From NCBI RefSeq assembly GCF_901933205.1, contig NC_044581.1, positions 12,273,501 through 12,337,500 of the forward strand: DNA of 64,000 bases. The letters run 5' to 3'. Both the position numbers and the translations under genes were made by a program. Below the pieces are notes generated by a model. The model did no database searches. It was not told where the DNA came from and was given only the letters and a program-made list of their open reading frames with translations. Shown here in pieces: positions 10,416-24,580 of this stretch. This DNA comes from Camarhynchus parvulus. Lineage: Eukaryota; Chordata; Aves; Passeriformes; Thraupidae. Every line of letters begins with the position of its first letter. Position 1 is the first letter of the stretch.

Positions 10416-13400
10416 TCTGGTTCTAAGATTAATGGACTCTACAGGGAACCAGAAGCAATGAGAAACCAGTCTGAGAAACCAATGAGCTGCTTATCTTCCA
10501 GAGGAATTCAGGGATTCTGAAGTCTGGCTGCCATTGTTTTTTTAGCTCCTAGACTGTACCTCAAAGGGTAATGATCTGCTCAAATTCTCTTGGGCATCTC
10601 TCCTTTTCATTCCCTCTTTTCTTTTTTCAGAGAAATGGACCAAGCAACCCTTAGTGATTTTTGTAATGTGTTTTAGGTAAGAACACAGTTAGAGACCAGC
10701 CTTTCCTCCATTGCACTTAACATTCCCTCACTTTCCAAAAGCACTACTAGTCAGAAGTTTTAATTACAAACTACAGTTGCAGCTACCAACTTCTGCTTGC
10801 AGAAGAACTAATGAGCAGTGGTATCTTTCAGAAATCTGCACAATTGTTACATCCAGCCAATCTGTGATTCTTTGCTAAAATCAAAATCGCCTGAAGGAGG
10901 TGCATGAAAGCAAGAAAATTATTTGTAGAATGGGACCAAGCATTTTGCTACTGAAAAAATATATGTATCGAAAGGTATCTTTCCAAAGCAAACAAATGAA
11001 CTTATAAAATTAAAGTTGGGAAAGCAGGATTACATGAGGAAAACAATAATGGGGAGAAGGTCAAGAAAGATTCAGAAAGTACATTACCAAAGAATAAAAC
11101 TATTGTGTAGATGAACTGCATTAAATTAACCTACAACACTAGGGCTCATTCAGAATAGAAAGTAAAAAGTAATAACTTTAAAGGGTTGAAGTGACCTAAG
11201 TGTGCAGAAATTGCAGATATTACAGTAAAAAATAAGATATTGTGGCTTGTATCTAAATCTGTGAACACAATCCAAGGTTCTGCTAAACACTGAGCTTTGA
11301 CCCTGTTTGTATGGCCAGGGTTTGCTCAAGAGGGAGCACGAGGCAGTTGTCAGGGGAGGAGGCTCTTGCAGTCTCTAGTTCCTGTCTTTCGGAACATTAA
11401 GTTCTGTGTGCTTTCTAGTCCCCTCATCTCTACATTTCTATTGAAGGAAGGTTTATCTAGAAAAGGCTTTTATTAGAGCAAATCCTCACAACTGAGAAAA
11501 AAAGGAAAAAAAGCCATTCTTACTCACCTGTCACCAGTAGGTTCAGAAATTAGTTGTTCTTATCACAGTCTCAAGGCAAGTTTGACAAAACACAGCAGTA
11601 GATGTTGTTGGATCACTGGTCAGTGCTGCTCCTACCCCAGAGGGCAGTGCAAAGGAAACCTCAGGTGGTCACAGATACATTGAGAGCTGGAGAGGAAAGA
11701 GAATATAATAAATAGCAGTCATGCAATGCACTGTGAAACATAGTGAAGTTGCTGAACTTCTCTAATAGCTCAGTAATTCCTCCTGCTGAAAAGGAAATAA
11801 CATGGAATAAATTTTAGAAAGCAAGTCTTAAATGACAACAAAGAAGGAAATGGTCAAGCTGCAAGATAAGAATGCAGCAAGCAGAAAAACTAATTTAACT
11901 GGAATATGAAAAAAAATCTATTATGGCCAATAAATTAAATCCTTGGTCTAGTAAATGGAATGGTTTGATTTGTTTGGGATTTTTATTTGCGTTCTGTTTC
12001 GTAAGCTAACTTTAGAAAGACCAGCACTTGCCTAGTCTATTATTATTTACTCAAGTAAAAGAAGCTACAAAAACTCTAATATATGGAAGTGATAAGGACT
12101 TTATGTTTAAGTCCAGCTACAAGCATTCTGCTTCCTGAACTGCAATGCTTTAGCACTGAGTTTCCAAAAGGCATGCACAGGGCAAGAATTCACCCAGACA
12201 ATAGGACTGTTCACTTCGGAATTCCTCTTTCCCTGGAAGTCTCCCAGTTAAAGAATGTTTCTGTTCTCACTTTAAATGCATGGGCAAAAGCCAGTGGCAT
12301 ACACAGGAAGAGAGAAGGGACACAGACTGCTACAGATATGATGACTGATGAAGTTCAGCCCCCAGGCAACTACTTCATACTGGCAGATGTCCTCTCAGGA
12401 TTGCCCAGGGTACTGTACAAGCTCTTACAGTTTCATCTGAAGCCTAGGGTTTGGAAGCACCCAAGTAGTAAAGCATTCGCCCTGCAATGCTAAAACTTCC
12501 AGGGGAGTAGTATTTGAAGAAGGATAGAGGCATTTTCATCTGGTATCCACTGCTGAGAGCAACCTTTTAGCTTGGTGCTGGGGTCTAAGATCCTGAGAAA
12601 GATAGGCCCTTGCACTTACATGATCATCACCTATATCAAACAACTCAAACAAAAAAGAACATCTCTCATGTAAATCTCTTCAGGAAATGAATAGAAAGAC
12701 CTGAAAAGGTTAAAGGCTACAGCGTTTAGAGCTTTTATTCATACCAAGGAAGAAAAAGGAAACAGTGTTCAAAAGTTTTATTCTTAGGCCATTTTCAGCA
12801 ATTCCCTTTTAAAAAATCCTACTTTCATGAGAACACTCTTATTCAGAAGGCTCACAAATAGTTTCTTTTTCTTTCCCTCTATGTATGCCTGTGTGTGTCT
12901 GAGAATAACAGCAAGAGTGTAAATCTTTCACTTGTTCTTTATGTACTCCCTTACAACAAATACCATCTGAAGAGTCAGGGGAGTCAATTTAAGCTCTGTT
13001 ATGTTTCAGATTTAAACATCCCCTCTCAATTATATTGTTGCTTCAAGTATTAGAATGATTATTATAAGATACACAGCACAGGCCACTCTATGTATTTTTA
13101 AATATACAACAAAAACCACACACATTTGTGTCCATGTATATCACACTTGCATATGCATACATATTCCATGTAAATAGATATAAAAACCTGACCAAATAGT
13201 CCAGACAACTTTTCTACCCCTGAGATGTATACCTACCTACACAAGACCATCTTTTATTTAGTTGTATCCTGAGTCTTCTTCAGTGAGTTGCTGCTCTGGA
13301 AATAAGTATTTCAACAGAGCCTTAAAAGAAACAAAGTAACCCAGATATCTCAAGATGAATGAAAAATATACCTCCAAGAATATCCACAGAAAAGTTGCTT

Positions 13401-14691
13401 ATTTTTATGGATTCTCCTTTTTCTGACAATATTGGCACTTCAGCATCCTTGCTACTACAAGGGCCTTTTGATCTCTACAACTTGGCGCCACAAGGTTTGC
13501 CCTCTGTGTGTTGTGAGAACTTAAAAAGGATTGTTTAAGGAGGGCAGCTTCTGTGTAATTGCACATTAGCCATACTGAGAATGATTATGGCTTTTCTGAC
13601 ATCAGAATGATGGGTTATTAGCAGTATTTTAAGGTTTCTATACTGGGAACATTGCAGTTCCTCTCTGGATGGCCAAAAGTGTTGCGTCTATAGCAAAGAT
13701 GAGGGAAAAGATGGTTCACTTCTGTATTACTTAAAGCAAGACTATTGCTTATGGGATTCTGTAGTGGTGAAATGCTCACTCCCTTCTCTATGCTACATCT
13801 TCTTTTGTTGTATTGTAGCAATACAGATTCTGAGTCTCTCCTGTACTGAGGACTCAGTGACAGGAACATGTCAGAAATCACAACACAAATGTCATCCTGT
13901 CATTATGATAAACCCTTCTATATTGAAAAAAAAGAATTGGCCATTACAGATATTGGTCTTATTTATTATTTTCCCCTTCCTAATATTTCAGACCTTCTAC
14001 TAAACCTGAAATTTTACTGAAAATGTAAAAATGAAAGATCTTTTCTTCTTACTTCCTTTAAATTTTGGTGATTAGCAAGCTGTCTGCAAAGCAGTATTTC
14101 CAGAAACCACACAGTAGTTTGGACTTTAAAATAATACTTTTATTACTAAGATGAGGCCTGAAATTTTGATTTCCTTTACATACTTTCTCCATAATATCTC
14201 AGATAACATACCCATGTGCCTGACACATGATGTATTACCCCTGTAGCATACAATTGCTAGTATCAATATTCCAAATGCTGTTTAGCCAGTTTCCATGCTC
14301 AAAGATAAATCATCCAAATTATGCACAACTTCACTGTGTTAACTACTACATACATAGATTATTTCAGTCTGCCATGTTTTCAAAATGAAAAAAAAAACCT
14401 TTAAATTCCTTTGTAGTACTCTGATGAATAAACATTATTCTTCTCATCCCAGACCTGGGTATTCTTCACTAATTAATTTCCATAACATTTGAATTGGAAG
14501 GAATCAGAACTCAGAAAAAAAGATCATATCAATTGACTGATGAGTTTTACCTATTCTCTTCAATATAACTCAGAGAACTTTTGATCACTACTGAATTTCT
14601 AAAGGGAATATGATTTCAATGTTAAGACTAATGAGACTAGTTTAATCTCATGCCTACAAACAAATCAGCTTAAGCCTAATGAAATCTTATT
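10416..14691. other. Unique non-coding DNA
   Basis: No gene supported. The longest frame (12083-12493 plus, 136 codons) shows no domain and sits in ordinary AT-rich sequence. There are no recognisable transposons; 13100-13180 has short alternating AT and CA stretches. Confidence 0.6.
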
Positions 14692-14711
14692 TTTGTACAT
14701 TAATGTACAAA
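14692..14711. repeat. Perfect 20-bp palindrome
   Basis: TTTGTACATTAATGTACAAA reads identically on both strands with no spacer and contains an ATTAAT core. Roughly 0.1 such sites would be expected by chance in this window, so it is mildly unusual. It could be a dimer-binding site or simply AT-rich coincidence. Confidence 0.85.
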
Positions 14712-17700
14712 GGAAACAGTTCAGGGTAAACAGACTTGTAGTATACATTGTTTAGAGACTATTGACTTTCGAATTAGCCTGCTTTTCAAACATTTCACGT
14801 CAAAAATATAGTCAAAATGCAAATGCAGCATAAACGGCTCTATAATAAATGCTCATTCAACATTTATTCTTTCTCAAATCATCTTTTAAAGCTCTTTCAT
14901 GCTAATGTCTAGAAGATGTGACATTAGAAAAATTGCTTTGACATGCTAAGGGGCTCCAAGATTAACAAAAAGAGAAAGAACAAGATAAAGCTTTCAAAAG
15001 ACCTATTTCAGAGGAATTATTACTTCCTTTGAAAGTCTTCCAAGGTTGCAGTACATTTAAGCTTGTTGGCATACATGTAAATGAAGGACTACAAAAGTAT
15101 TGCACTAAATACAACTTGAATTAAACCTTCAGGCTAATGTTAAGGAATAAGGATAAAGGCCAGATCCTAGGCTAGTAACAACTCATATAAATTAAAGTTC
15201 TTTATTCGAGGATGTGAGGGAGAATTATTATTTTAAAAAATCAATACTAGAAATTATAAACGTAATTCCCATGTAAAATGGCAAAGACTGATGAAGCTTC
15301 CTGATTAAGCAAGTGGCATTCTAAAGGGGTATGTTAATGTACTATAATGTACAGCCATGCTGCAAAATAGAAACAGTCTCAACTAGCAACTCAAAAAATT
15401 AAGTTGTCAGTGCACATATCTCCTTACTTAAAAATTCCCATCCACCACCAAAAATTCTTGATTCCATCACTAGAAGACAATGGGGATGTAGTTATCATGA
15501 AAAGCATTATTTTGGCTTGTAAGCATTAAGCTGAGATTTAACTCTCTTGTCCTTTGAGATCCAAGGGAATCTTAGGTGCAGTTCCAACTTTCTCTTTAAG
15601 GTTTGGTGTGGGAAAACCTCACAGAGAAAGGTCCATTCAGCAGCAGAGGTTTGTAACGTTTGTAGAGAATAGACTATCAGCCCAGTTCTGCGACCACTTT
15701 CCAGGCAGAAATGTTCAAGAATTTCAGACTTAGGACAGATGATAGCATTAATTACACAAGGGCAGATTTATAAACAAATAAACAAAAAGCAGATGTCAGA
15801 CTGGGAGAGACAAGCATGAACACCTATGGCCAAAATTCTCACCATGAAACCTACCCTTCAGCTGCTGTGTAGCTCAATAGACACCAAAATCTAGAGTTAA
15901 CTTTTCTTTCCTATAAAGTATTCTGGGCTCCAATGTTAGAGCAGAAATCAGAAATCCTAAGTTATCCTCTTCTCTCCCAACTTATAGACTCTTTACCTGA
16001 CCAATGTGCATCCTGAATATTAGTAAGAATTTTAGATCAACAACATATGGCAGAATAGTTCCTGATATGTCTGCAAGAAAATATGGTTTAAGAGAAACAA
16101 TTAGCGAGGAGCACAATCTGTATACGTTTTCTGAAGTATCTCAAACATATATGCCATTTACACATGTGAGTCATGTGAAAAATCTCCAGTTAGCACCTGC
16201 ACTTTCTACAACTACAAAATCATAACCCCACTAGAAACTTGATGGTGCGAAACCTGAATTTGGGTAGTTTTGTGAGGGGGCTCAGCACCTCACTATTCAC
16301 AAATGTAGGTGCATTAGAAAGGAAATTTATTCTACAGCAACTGCTAGATGAACTTAAATGATTGAATTTTCAATCTGTAAGATCAGAAATAGCAACATCC
16401 ATGTAGAAAACTGAGCAAGCACAATGTAGTGTTTGACTAAGTCTTCACCTAACTTAAGCTGCTAGGAGATGTCAGTGCACGTATCTAATTGATGTGCCCA
16501 ATTAAATTAGAAAAATAAAATACCTTTATCTCCAGTATTATAATGAAATTCACACTTTGAAATACTGGCCATTGAAAATGTCGTTGTAGCTTAAAAATGG
16601 GCTAATTCTTCACTACAAAAGGATGTGTTCATATGTCTTGCAGTTAGCTTAAAATAGGCACTACAAACAACAAAAAGAGAACAAAAACATCTTCCTCATT
16701 TTAGCCTTACACTTTTTAATTCCCCACAGAAACATCACATGATATAATTAGAGAATTTTAGATGCAATTCTACAGATTTCTTTTTCTTGGTTCCCTTTCT
16801 CTCAAGGGAAGGAAGGAAAGGTTCCTGAGATGAATGTAAGGCTGTCAGCATTTGCTTTGGTTGCACTTATATTCCACCTGAACACTGAACCATTAAAAAA
16901 ATGAAGTTCTTTGATGCAGACTTCCATTCATCTGCCTGTAACACCAAATGTCTGGAGCAAAACATCTTCTAAGCAGCTGCTTTCCTATATGGGTAGTTCA
17001 CCTGAGACTGCTGAGCAGGGAATTGAAAGAGATCATCTCCATAAAAATCTGCTTTGGCGAGTAACTTTGATAGGTCCAATAAATTTTGTAATAGGAAATT
17101 TTAATAAAAAGTGGCCTTCTTATTCCTGAGATTTCTTGCATAGTGATTAAATCACAAGGAAACACTTCAGAATACATGTTACACTGTTCACTCAGCCCAC
17201 AGATGCAGAAACAACTTTTGTAGATGTAAGTAATCATGTATTATTATGATATAAATTGAAGTGGCTGATTGATGTACGCTATAGTGAATGGACAGGGCAG
17301 TGCTCCTGAAAAGGGAACAAAATGCAGTGTAATTAAAATTTTCAGTAATCCACCAGCTGCATGTCAGTGTTTCCAACAAAGCTGCTGCTGTTCAGGTGTA
17401 AACCCCCATGGAGTGTAAATGCTGCAGAAAAAGTGACCTCCTGCCTCCTCTATTGTGTGATCTCTTCCCACACTGCATTCACTTTGCCAGACTGGTATTC
17501 CAGAACCTCCCAATAGAAAAGCAGTCCTTTTGCATTAGCCTGATCTGGCCCTTATGCTATCAAACTGACTGCACACATCTTTGGGAGCTCCCAGAGTCAG
17601 CTGGTCATGCAGGAGCATCTGCATTAGAGCCCATTAGCTCTGGACTGTACACACAGAGTTCAACTGGCTCTCAATAAACTGCTTTTTGCCTTGTTTTCCC

Positions 17701-20351
17701 TTACACTTTTCCAAAAGGCCTCAGCCATGCAATAAATATTTCAGTCCAAGACGAAAATACAAGGACAAAAGCTCGGTCTTAGTATCTAGCTGGAGTCTGC
17801 AGCCAGATGCAAAGATATCTACAGGTCAAGCAGAATCTATGAGCTCTACATACTTAGATACTAGAAGTTATCAAAGCCTGAATTAATTCTGGCCATTACT
17901 CTTGCTGCAAACTTTCAACCCAATACATTTTTTCTGCAATTACCATTAAAAGCAGCACTGTGACAGGCATATTTTTGTATGCTACTGATACACATAATTA
18001 ACACCACTGCCACTGGTCATTCTACTCACAACTTCAGCACATTAGGCTTCTGGGCTTAGCCCCTGTGCCACAAACTCTCCTGTGCTCTTGGGATCCATGT
18101 GTTCCTAATTACATTTCCACATGCCAACAAATTCTTGTGGCTATTGCAGGTCATCAAGAGGCATTTTTTCCACACACGTAGCTGTGTTATTCTTTCCTAA
18201 ATCAAACAGTCCAACAGAGATCTGGTATGGTTCAGCTATCCTTTACATGCCACAGAGAAATGCCTTGGAAATCAGGACAGGGTACTCAAATTTTAAGGAT
18301 CATTGCCCTTGCAGGAATACAATGCCTCTTGGGATCACTATCCATGCAGGAATAGAATTCTGCTTAGTCTGAAATTGTACTTATCCCCAGAAAAATATAA
18401 TTAAACTAAATATAATTATTTATTTACAAACAAAACAACCATTTGCAATTCAGTCTCATCACCACTAAAAAAAACCTGACACACTGAGGAGAGAAAGACA
18501 CACTGAAGGAGAGAAAATATATGATGCTTAACTAAGAAAAGAAAGGAAACTTGTCCTGTATACATCCAGCTGTTAAGTTCACAGGTGCCTACACACCACC
18601 TCAGTCAGGGATTTGGTCAGCATTCATTCACAGGAAAGAACTTCAGTTTAGAGAGGGATTCTGACTTTCTATAAGACCACATAACTATTTAGGAGACTCC
18701 AAAACGTGAGGAGACCATAAATTTCAACACCTTTACTATATTTCCCTGCAAATAAAATTGTTCAGGAAATTTCTTCTGTTCGGGAAGGCCTTGACCCTCC
18801 CTCCTTAGATTATCAGCTGCCTTCACAGCTGCTCTCGCAAACGATACTATGTGAAACAATTAACCCACAGAAGAATAAGACACTTTTTCATTAAGTAAAG
18901 CACTAGAAAAATCTCAGTATTAATTTACCTGAATATTTCACATATGTTTGAAAACTGACAGCCAAACTCCAGCGAAAAAATATACAGGGGACTAATTGTC
19001 AATGGTACCTATAGTTCAATATTTAATCTAGATTGGGATGAAATATAAGATCTTTTTGGTATAGTAATGGGCTTGGGATGATTGACCTCAGTTCAGCTCT
19101 GAAGGGAAATGATGACAGCCTTCAAAAGGACAACTAAGCAAATATAATGACTGCAACAAGACCTGTTAGGCATGACAAAATTCAGATGTGTCTTCCATAT
19201 ATGTAATGAAGGGTAAAATCTACTATTTGCTACCATTTCTGGTAAGAGACAGACTCCATATTACAACTACACCAAGTCTCAGAATTAGAACAGTCTTCTC
19301 ACATGTTTTATCATCTTACCATAAACATTAACCCAGAGCCCCACACAGCTGCAATCAGAACAGCAGCTCCATGGGAGGAAGTCATAAAACTTTTCAATTC
19401 ATTAATTCAGGCTATGCCTGAAACATCCTAATGTTGGTTTTAGGAGTATGGAAAGCTCTGTACATACCAAACACATGCCTTTTTCTCTGTTTCAGTTTAG
19501 CAGGAGTTGATGTGTCTGTAAACTTTAACATGTATCCTCAAAGAAGAATGTTTGTCATTATCAAATATATTGTGATACTCTGACCTGCAAATCATTTGAC
19601 TGTAAAAGAAAGGTTTACTTTCATGGTATTAAGGTAGAAATACCTCAGAAAAATGATTGGAGAAATCAAACCTTTAAACAGAAATTCAAATCTGGGAAAA
19701 AAAAAAAGCAGTCTGCGCTGTGATTTAGAGAAATTAGTCTTTTACACTTCTAAATTCTATTTCTCAGATACACAAACAAGATTATGGAGGACTAATGTCT
19801 AGATGCTTGGTACCAAAAATTCCATAATCACGTCTTTATTTTTAAGATTGATGCATACAGTGCTTTCATCTGTGGGTGCTACCTATTTTTCCTAATTAGC
19901 AGTTTGAAAGAGAATGCCAGAGTTTTGTAATGCAGAGGGAATGCTTTTTTCTCATCTCAGTCTGTTCCAAATGTCCTGTCGACTAGCAGGAATCTTTGAA
20001 GATGTTCTGTGGCTCTATCCCTTGAATCACAATCATGTATAAATGCTCTTAGTCATGCTTACATTTGGCTTCTATTTTGCCTGCTTCCTGAAGCAGGCAG
20101 TTATCTGTCCATTATAAAATACTCTATGCCCATCCCTCGCAATAGTCACAGAAAAACTAAAACCTGAGAGATCCTTATTTAAAATATTATTAGACTGCAC
20201 ATGGTATAAAACCTCCTGTTATCCATAAAGAAGCAACAGAATCAGAGGAGTGAGCTGCACCCTTCTGATTTGGGACAATCAGCACAGGCCCCCTTCCATG
20301 GCACACCAAGCAGGAGCAGCTCCTGGTCTCTCAGCATCCTTGCTGCACATC
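14712..20351. other. Unique non-coding DNA
   Basis: No gene supported. Contents: a perfect octamer at 14817-14824 in AT-rich sequence, an old duplicated unit at 18297-18358, an A11 run at 19697-19707, and otherwise unique sequence. Frames of up to about 90 codons have no domain signal. Confidence 0.6.
18297..18358 (+). repeat. Two diverged copies of a 27-bp unit, 35-bp period
   Basis: GGATCATTGCCCTTGCAGG... at 18297 and GGATCACTATCCATGCAGG... at 18332 share about 22 of 27 positions, both continuing into GAATA(C/G)AAT. An imperfect third trace may lie just upstream (about 18257-18277). Probably a decayed minisatellite. Confidence 0.5.
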
Positions 20352-20440
20352 GTTTATAGACTCACAGAACCCCTGCCTAGAAGGGACATCAAAAGACCAT
20401 TTCTCCAATGCTGCAATGTCTCTCTGGGGAGACAGCACCC
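20352..20440 (-). mobile_element. CR1 LINE 3'-end fragment (reverse orientation)
   Basis: Read left to right, it shows the reverse complement of the avian CR1 3' end: degenerate ATAGACTCACAGAA (terminal ATTCTATG-type repeats reversed), then AGAAGGGACATCAAAAGACCAT, like the family's GGAAGGGACCTCAAAAGATCAT block, then a diverged continuation to about 20440. CR1 elements are mostly 5'-truncated, so a short 3' fragment is typical. Old and diverged; boundaries approximate. Confidence 0.65.
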
Positions 20441-23400
20441 CTTCTAGACTTTCTTGCTAGTAGAAACAAGTATGGTTTACACAAGGGAAAGGTGACACTA
20501 TTTAGAATCAGCAAAATTGTTCTAAATGCAGAGCTTTCCCTTTCCATCAGCCAACATTCTTCAGGCTTCAGTGGTGGCTGTTCATTTAGAGCAGAATTTG
20601 CAATGGCTGTGGAAGAAAGGGTCAGTCTCAGAGCTGTCTAACAGCCTATGCAAAGCAGAGAGCTCAGCTGTCCCTCCTGGTGGACAGGTGTGTCAACCAC
20701 AAGAACTGTACAGCTGATAAACTCAAAAAATACCTTTTTCTTCATTAGAGCTTTGCTAGAGCAGATTAGAGAACATTTTATTCACCTTTCCTCTCAGAGT
20801 CACAGATAAATAGTGGCAAAAATTCAGCCTGCTGCACTGTGTGGAAGATTTTCCACCCACACGCTCTGACTGGCAGGTACCAGAAGCTCTGGTAAAAGCT
20901 CTCAATGGCCCACATAGTAACACCATTTAGACAGATTTCCTGTGGCTTAGCATTTTATATTTTCTGACAACCGGCACAGAATTCTCATTTTCTAGTAAAA
21001 TTTTAAATAAGGTTTTTGCCTTACTTCAAATATTTTTCTGACTAAAACTTCTTCCTCAGGCAACTGTTATATTTTAGTCCTAACTAAAAATATGGTACAA
21101 CCCTTAGGAATTGAAATCTGCTTTACTGTTTAAGGCTTGGAACTTAAAGCTCTACTGGGCACAACAATTAAACTCCACACAGTTTATAGCCCTGGCTAGA
21201 ACTGTTTATACTATTTTGTCACTAAGACAAAATGAACCAAGCAGAAAAGCATAAACCACTTCAACCCTAGAATAGGCAAAGTTATGCATCGGTATCTTGT
21301 TTGTCCAAATTATCATTTTGCCTTTTTACAAGCCACACAATGCTATAAATCAGCAAGCAGTATAAAATTCTGCTTTTGAGGAGGTTTTGACCTTTCCTCA
21401 CTAAACTAACAGCTTTATTTTAAAGCATTATTGGAATGTGGTTTACATAATTTGCATGTGAGGAAGAACAAACCAAAGATTGAAATTTACATGCTATAAA
21501 AAATACATTTGAATAACTTTTTCTAACCATTTTGAATGTAAAATAGGATGGCACCAGCTTAGCAAGGTAAAAACAGATAGTGAAAAAATAAAGAAAATTG
21601 AAGCTGCCATTGCTAACAAGGGAAACTGATTACAATTAAATAAAATTGTTATTGTGCCTATAAATCTCTAAAGTCACAAGTTAAATTTCAGTGAAATCTT
21701 GAGAACGTTGTAGTTAGAGGTATTACATTTTAATAGCTATTTTTTCACCCTGAAATTCCTGTTTCCACAGACAATATTCACTTAAAGTGAAACTTATCAT
21801 ATCTAGCATATAACTATTCCTGGAACAAGGGGAACTCCATTTGTGGAGAAACACTCAGACTTGTCACAAAGCACTACCATGTACCCTTCAGTCTTGTAAA
21901 CAAACATTCTGCACCACTTATGGTATAATTAAACAGCTCTTGTCCAAACATCCACTGAAAGCCTTCGAACAGCAAGAGAGTAAGCTGCCTGTAAGAGAGG
22001 GATAAGGTGCAATAATAGAAGAACAAAATCTCCTCCCTTCCTCCTGACAGCCTGAGAGTTCCTACATTCTGCTCTTGCAGGACTAGATAGTGATTAAGTT
22101 CCAGCTTGGTCGATTTTATCTTGCAAGAGCGAAAAAACTTTTTCCCCAACAGTGGACAGTATAGTGGGAAATCATCTCTGGGCCTCAACCTCAGAAAAGT
22201 GTCTTTTTCATCCTGGTGTTCTGGTGCTTGGTCCCCCCACTACCATTTTGTCACATGAGTCAAACCCAAAATGTTACTCCATAGATGTTCCAGATACTGG
22301 AACAAACTCCCTTTATTTGTAGATGCATCTATGCAAAGACAGATAAAGATGCCAGGCTAAAGCTCCAGCTGCAGGAGCACCATCTCATTCATGCTGTACT
22401 GCAGGTTCCACACGGCAACCAACTGCTCCAAGCAGAGTTCCAGGTGTTGGAGAGAACCATTAGAGTTTGGACCATAGTCAGGTTAAAGTGACATCCCACA
22501 GTGTCCAGTGGTGCTGTCTGAAAACCTCGGGCACAAAGCACACTAGCAAACTTACAAAGCAGCATCAATATGCTTCCTATGACATAAGCAAATTAATCTG
22601 ATGATTTATCCCCACCTAGATAAATACTTGCACACACAGAGTGGAGGCTTTCAGGGTTCTTAAGTATCATAACAGCATAGGAAACAAAGGTAAAGCTCTG
22701 GCTCTCAGTGGTGCTGATCCTTTGTCAAACAAGCAATAGTCTCAGAATTTAAGTCGTAATGACTTTTACATTAGAACGTGTAATTACCAACTAACCATGG
22801 TCATGGACCACTGGAACATTAGAATTCTTTGACTAGCCAATAGTTCATGTGACAAAGGAAGGATGTGGTCTCTAAGCCAGTCATTGTTAGGTAAAGATTT
22901 ATGGGTATTTTTATTAAGCTCTAAATTTGCAAAAGCTTGACACAAGCAAAATGTCATTAAAAATTCAGAGCATTCATCTGAAATATATGATGCGGACAAA
23001 GGATACTACAGCAATGGGCCAAGTCAAAATCTTACTAAGACAGAAGCTCTGTGATGGCAGAGAAATCAAGGCTGTTTCTTGATCATCCCTGAGCAAAAGT
23101 AATTTGGCATCATTTCCTTAATTTGTAAACCCACTTATCCAAGTATGATTTCAAATCCTTTTCTTATAAAATCATGTGGTCTGGGGGTTCATTCTCTTCC
23201 TTGTTACATCTATGCTGCACTTACAGCTTTGTTATTTCTATGTGGCTCTATTTTTACAGGATTCCAAGGCAAAAACCTGCCTTAAAATTGTATGATCCTT
23301 CAGAAAACCCCACTGTCTTTCCTTTTTCAGGAGAGCAGCCATGTGGTCATTATTTTTTTTTAATTTTAACATCAGTTGTGGGTACATTCCATAAAATACT

Positions 23401-23999
23401 TCAACCATGACACATATGTGGTCCAGTTATGCCTTATTCATTTTGATCTTTCATCCATGTTGATAAGGATTTAATCATGAGAGTAATCCTCCTGGTTTAT
23501 TTGAATTACCTTGATTAACTGGACCCTAAATTTCTAAATATTTTCATCTAGATCTCTTTAGTTTAAAGTGCCATAATTTGACGTTATCTGAATTTACACT
23601 TGAATTGTGATTTCATTTCAAACATAGTATTAGGGGTTTTTGTTTGTTTTTTAATGTACCAAAATAAAAGAAAGCTTGAAAACAGCAAACCATGGCAAGT
23701 AGGGTAAAGCAAAAACTTGCTCATCTTGAGTGATACACTGGAGAGTTGAAAAATGTGTGAACAGAACAGAAGAAGCAAAAAACAGTACTTTAAGACTGAA
23801 AAATTTAATAACCTAGAGGAAAATCAGATGAGGTGAGAACAAAAATAAAAGCATTTTACTGTAAATTTTAACAAAAATAGAATGATGCTGTATAACTTAG
23901 GAAGGATTTCTGAATCCAGCTGAAAGTTACAAGCGGATGCTTTTTGCTATGCATATTTTGCTGGCAGTTGCCACTTCTGAGAAAATAAATCACTAATAA

Positions 24000-24580
24000 G
24001 AGAGTTTAAAAATTTAGCCAATGTATGGTCAAATGCACAGTGCCATTGGGAGGATCTGGTGCACAAGGTTACTCTGCATTTAAATAACTCTGGTATTGGT
24101 TACTTCAGTGGGTACTTCAGATAACATGTTAAAGCACATTGGCATTCATTGACCCCTCATTTTTGTAAACAGGATTGAATGAAAGCCAAATTGCACAGAA
24201 TGGCAACTGGAATCAAGTTAGTTAATGGAGTGCTTAAGCCAAAGATGTTTATGTAATTTTGTTATGTAAATGTTAATATTTGAAAAGCATTAGCTAATGA
24301 TAACTACAGCACGGTGGTATTTCTATTCATACTACAGGATTATTCACAATACTTCAAATAACAGCTGAAAAAGCTCATTTAGTACAAGCTATTCAAGAGC
24401 TGTATTTTGAATCCTAAACCTCCAGCCATATGGCACTGGAAAGAGACAAAGTACTTTTCCTTAGAACATTATAGTAATGAACAGCTATTCGTATGTCAGT
24501 TTGGATTTATGTTTATCTTATATGTGGGCACTGTACAGAAAAATAACTCATTTCCATGAGAATAAAATAGTACTAAACAT
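24000..24580. promoter_or_regulatory. Candidate conserved non-coding element
   Basis: Repeat-free AT-rich stretch with homeodomain-type cores such as GCATTAGCTAATGATAA, TTAGTTAATGG and TGTAATTTTG, E-box CATATG at 24427-24432, and no long frame. The texture resembles vertebrate conserved non-coding elements, but conservation cannot be seen from one sequence. Treat as inference. Confidence 0.2.

Noticed and set aside
12083..12493. 136-codon plus-strand open frame
   Set aside because: No recognisable motif, no splice or promoter context; within the length expected from chance in 64 kb read in six frames.
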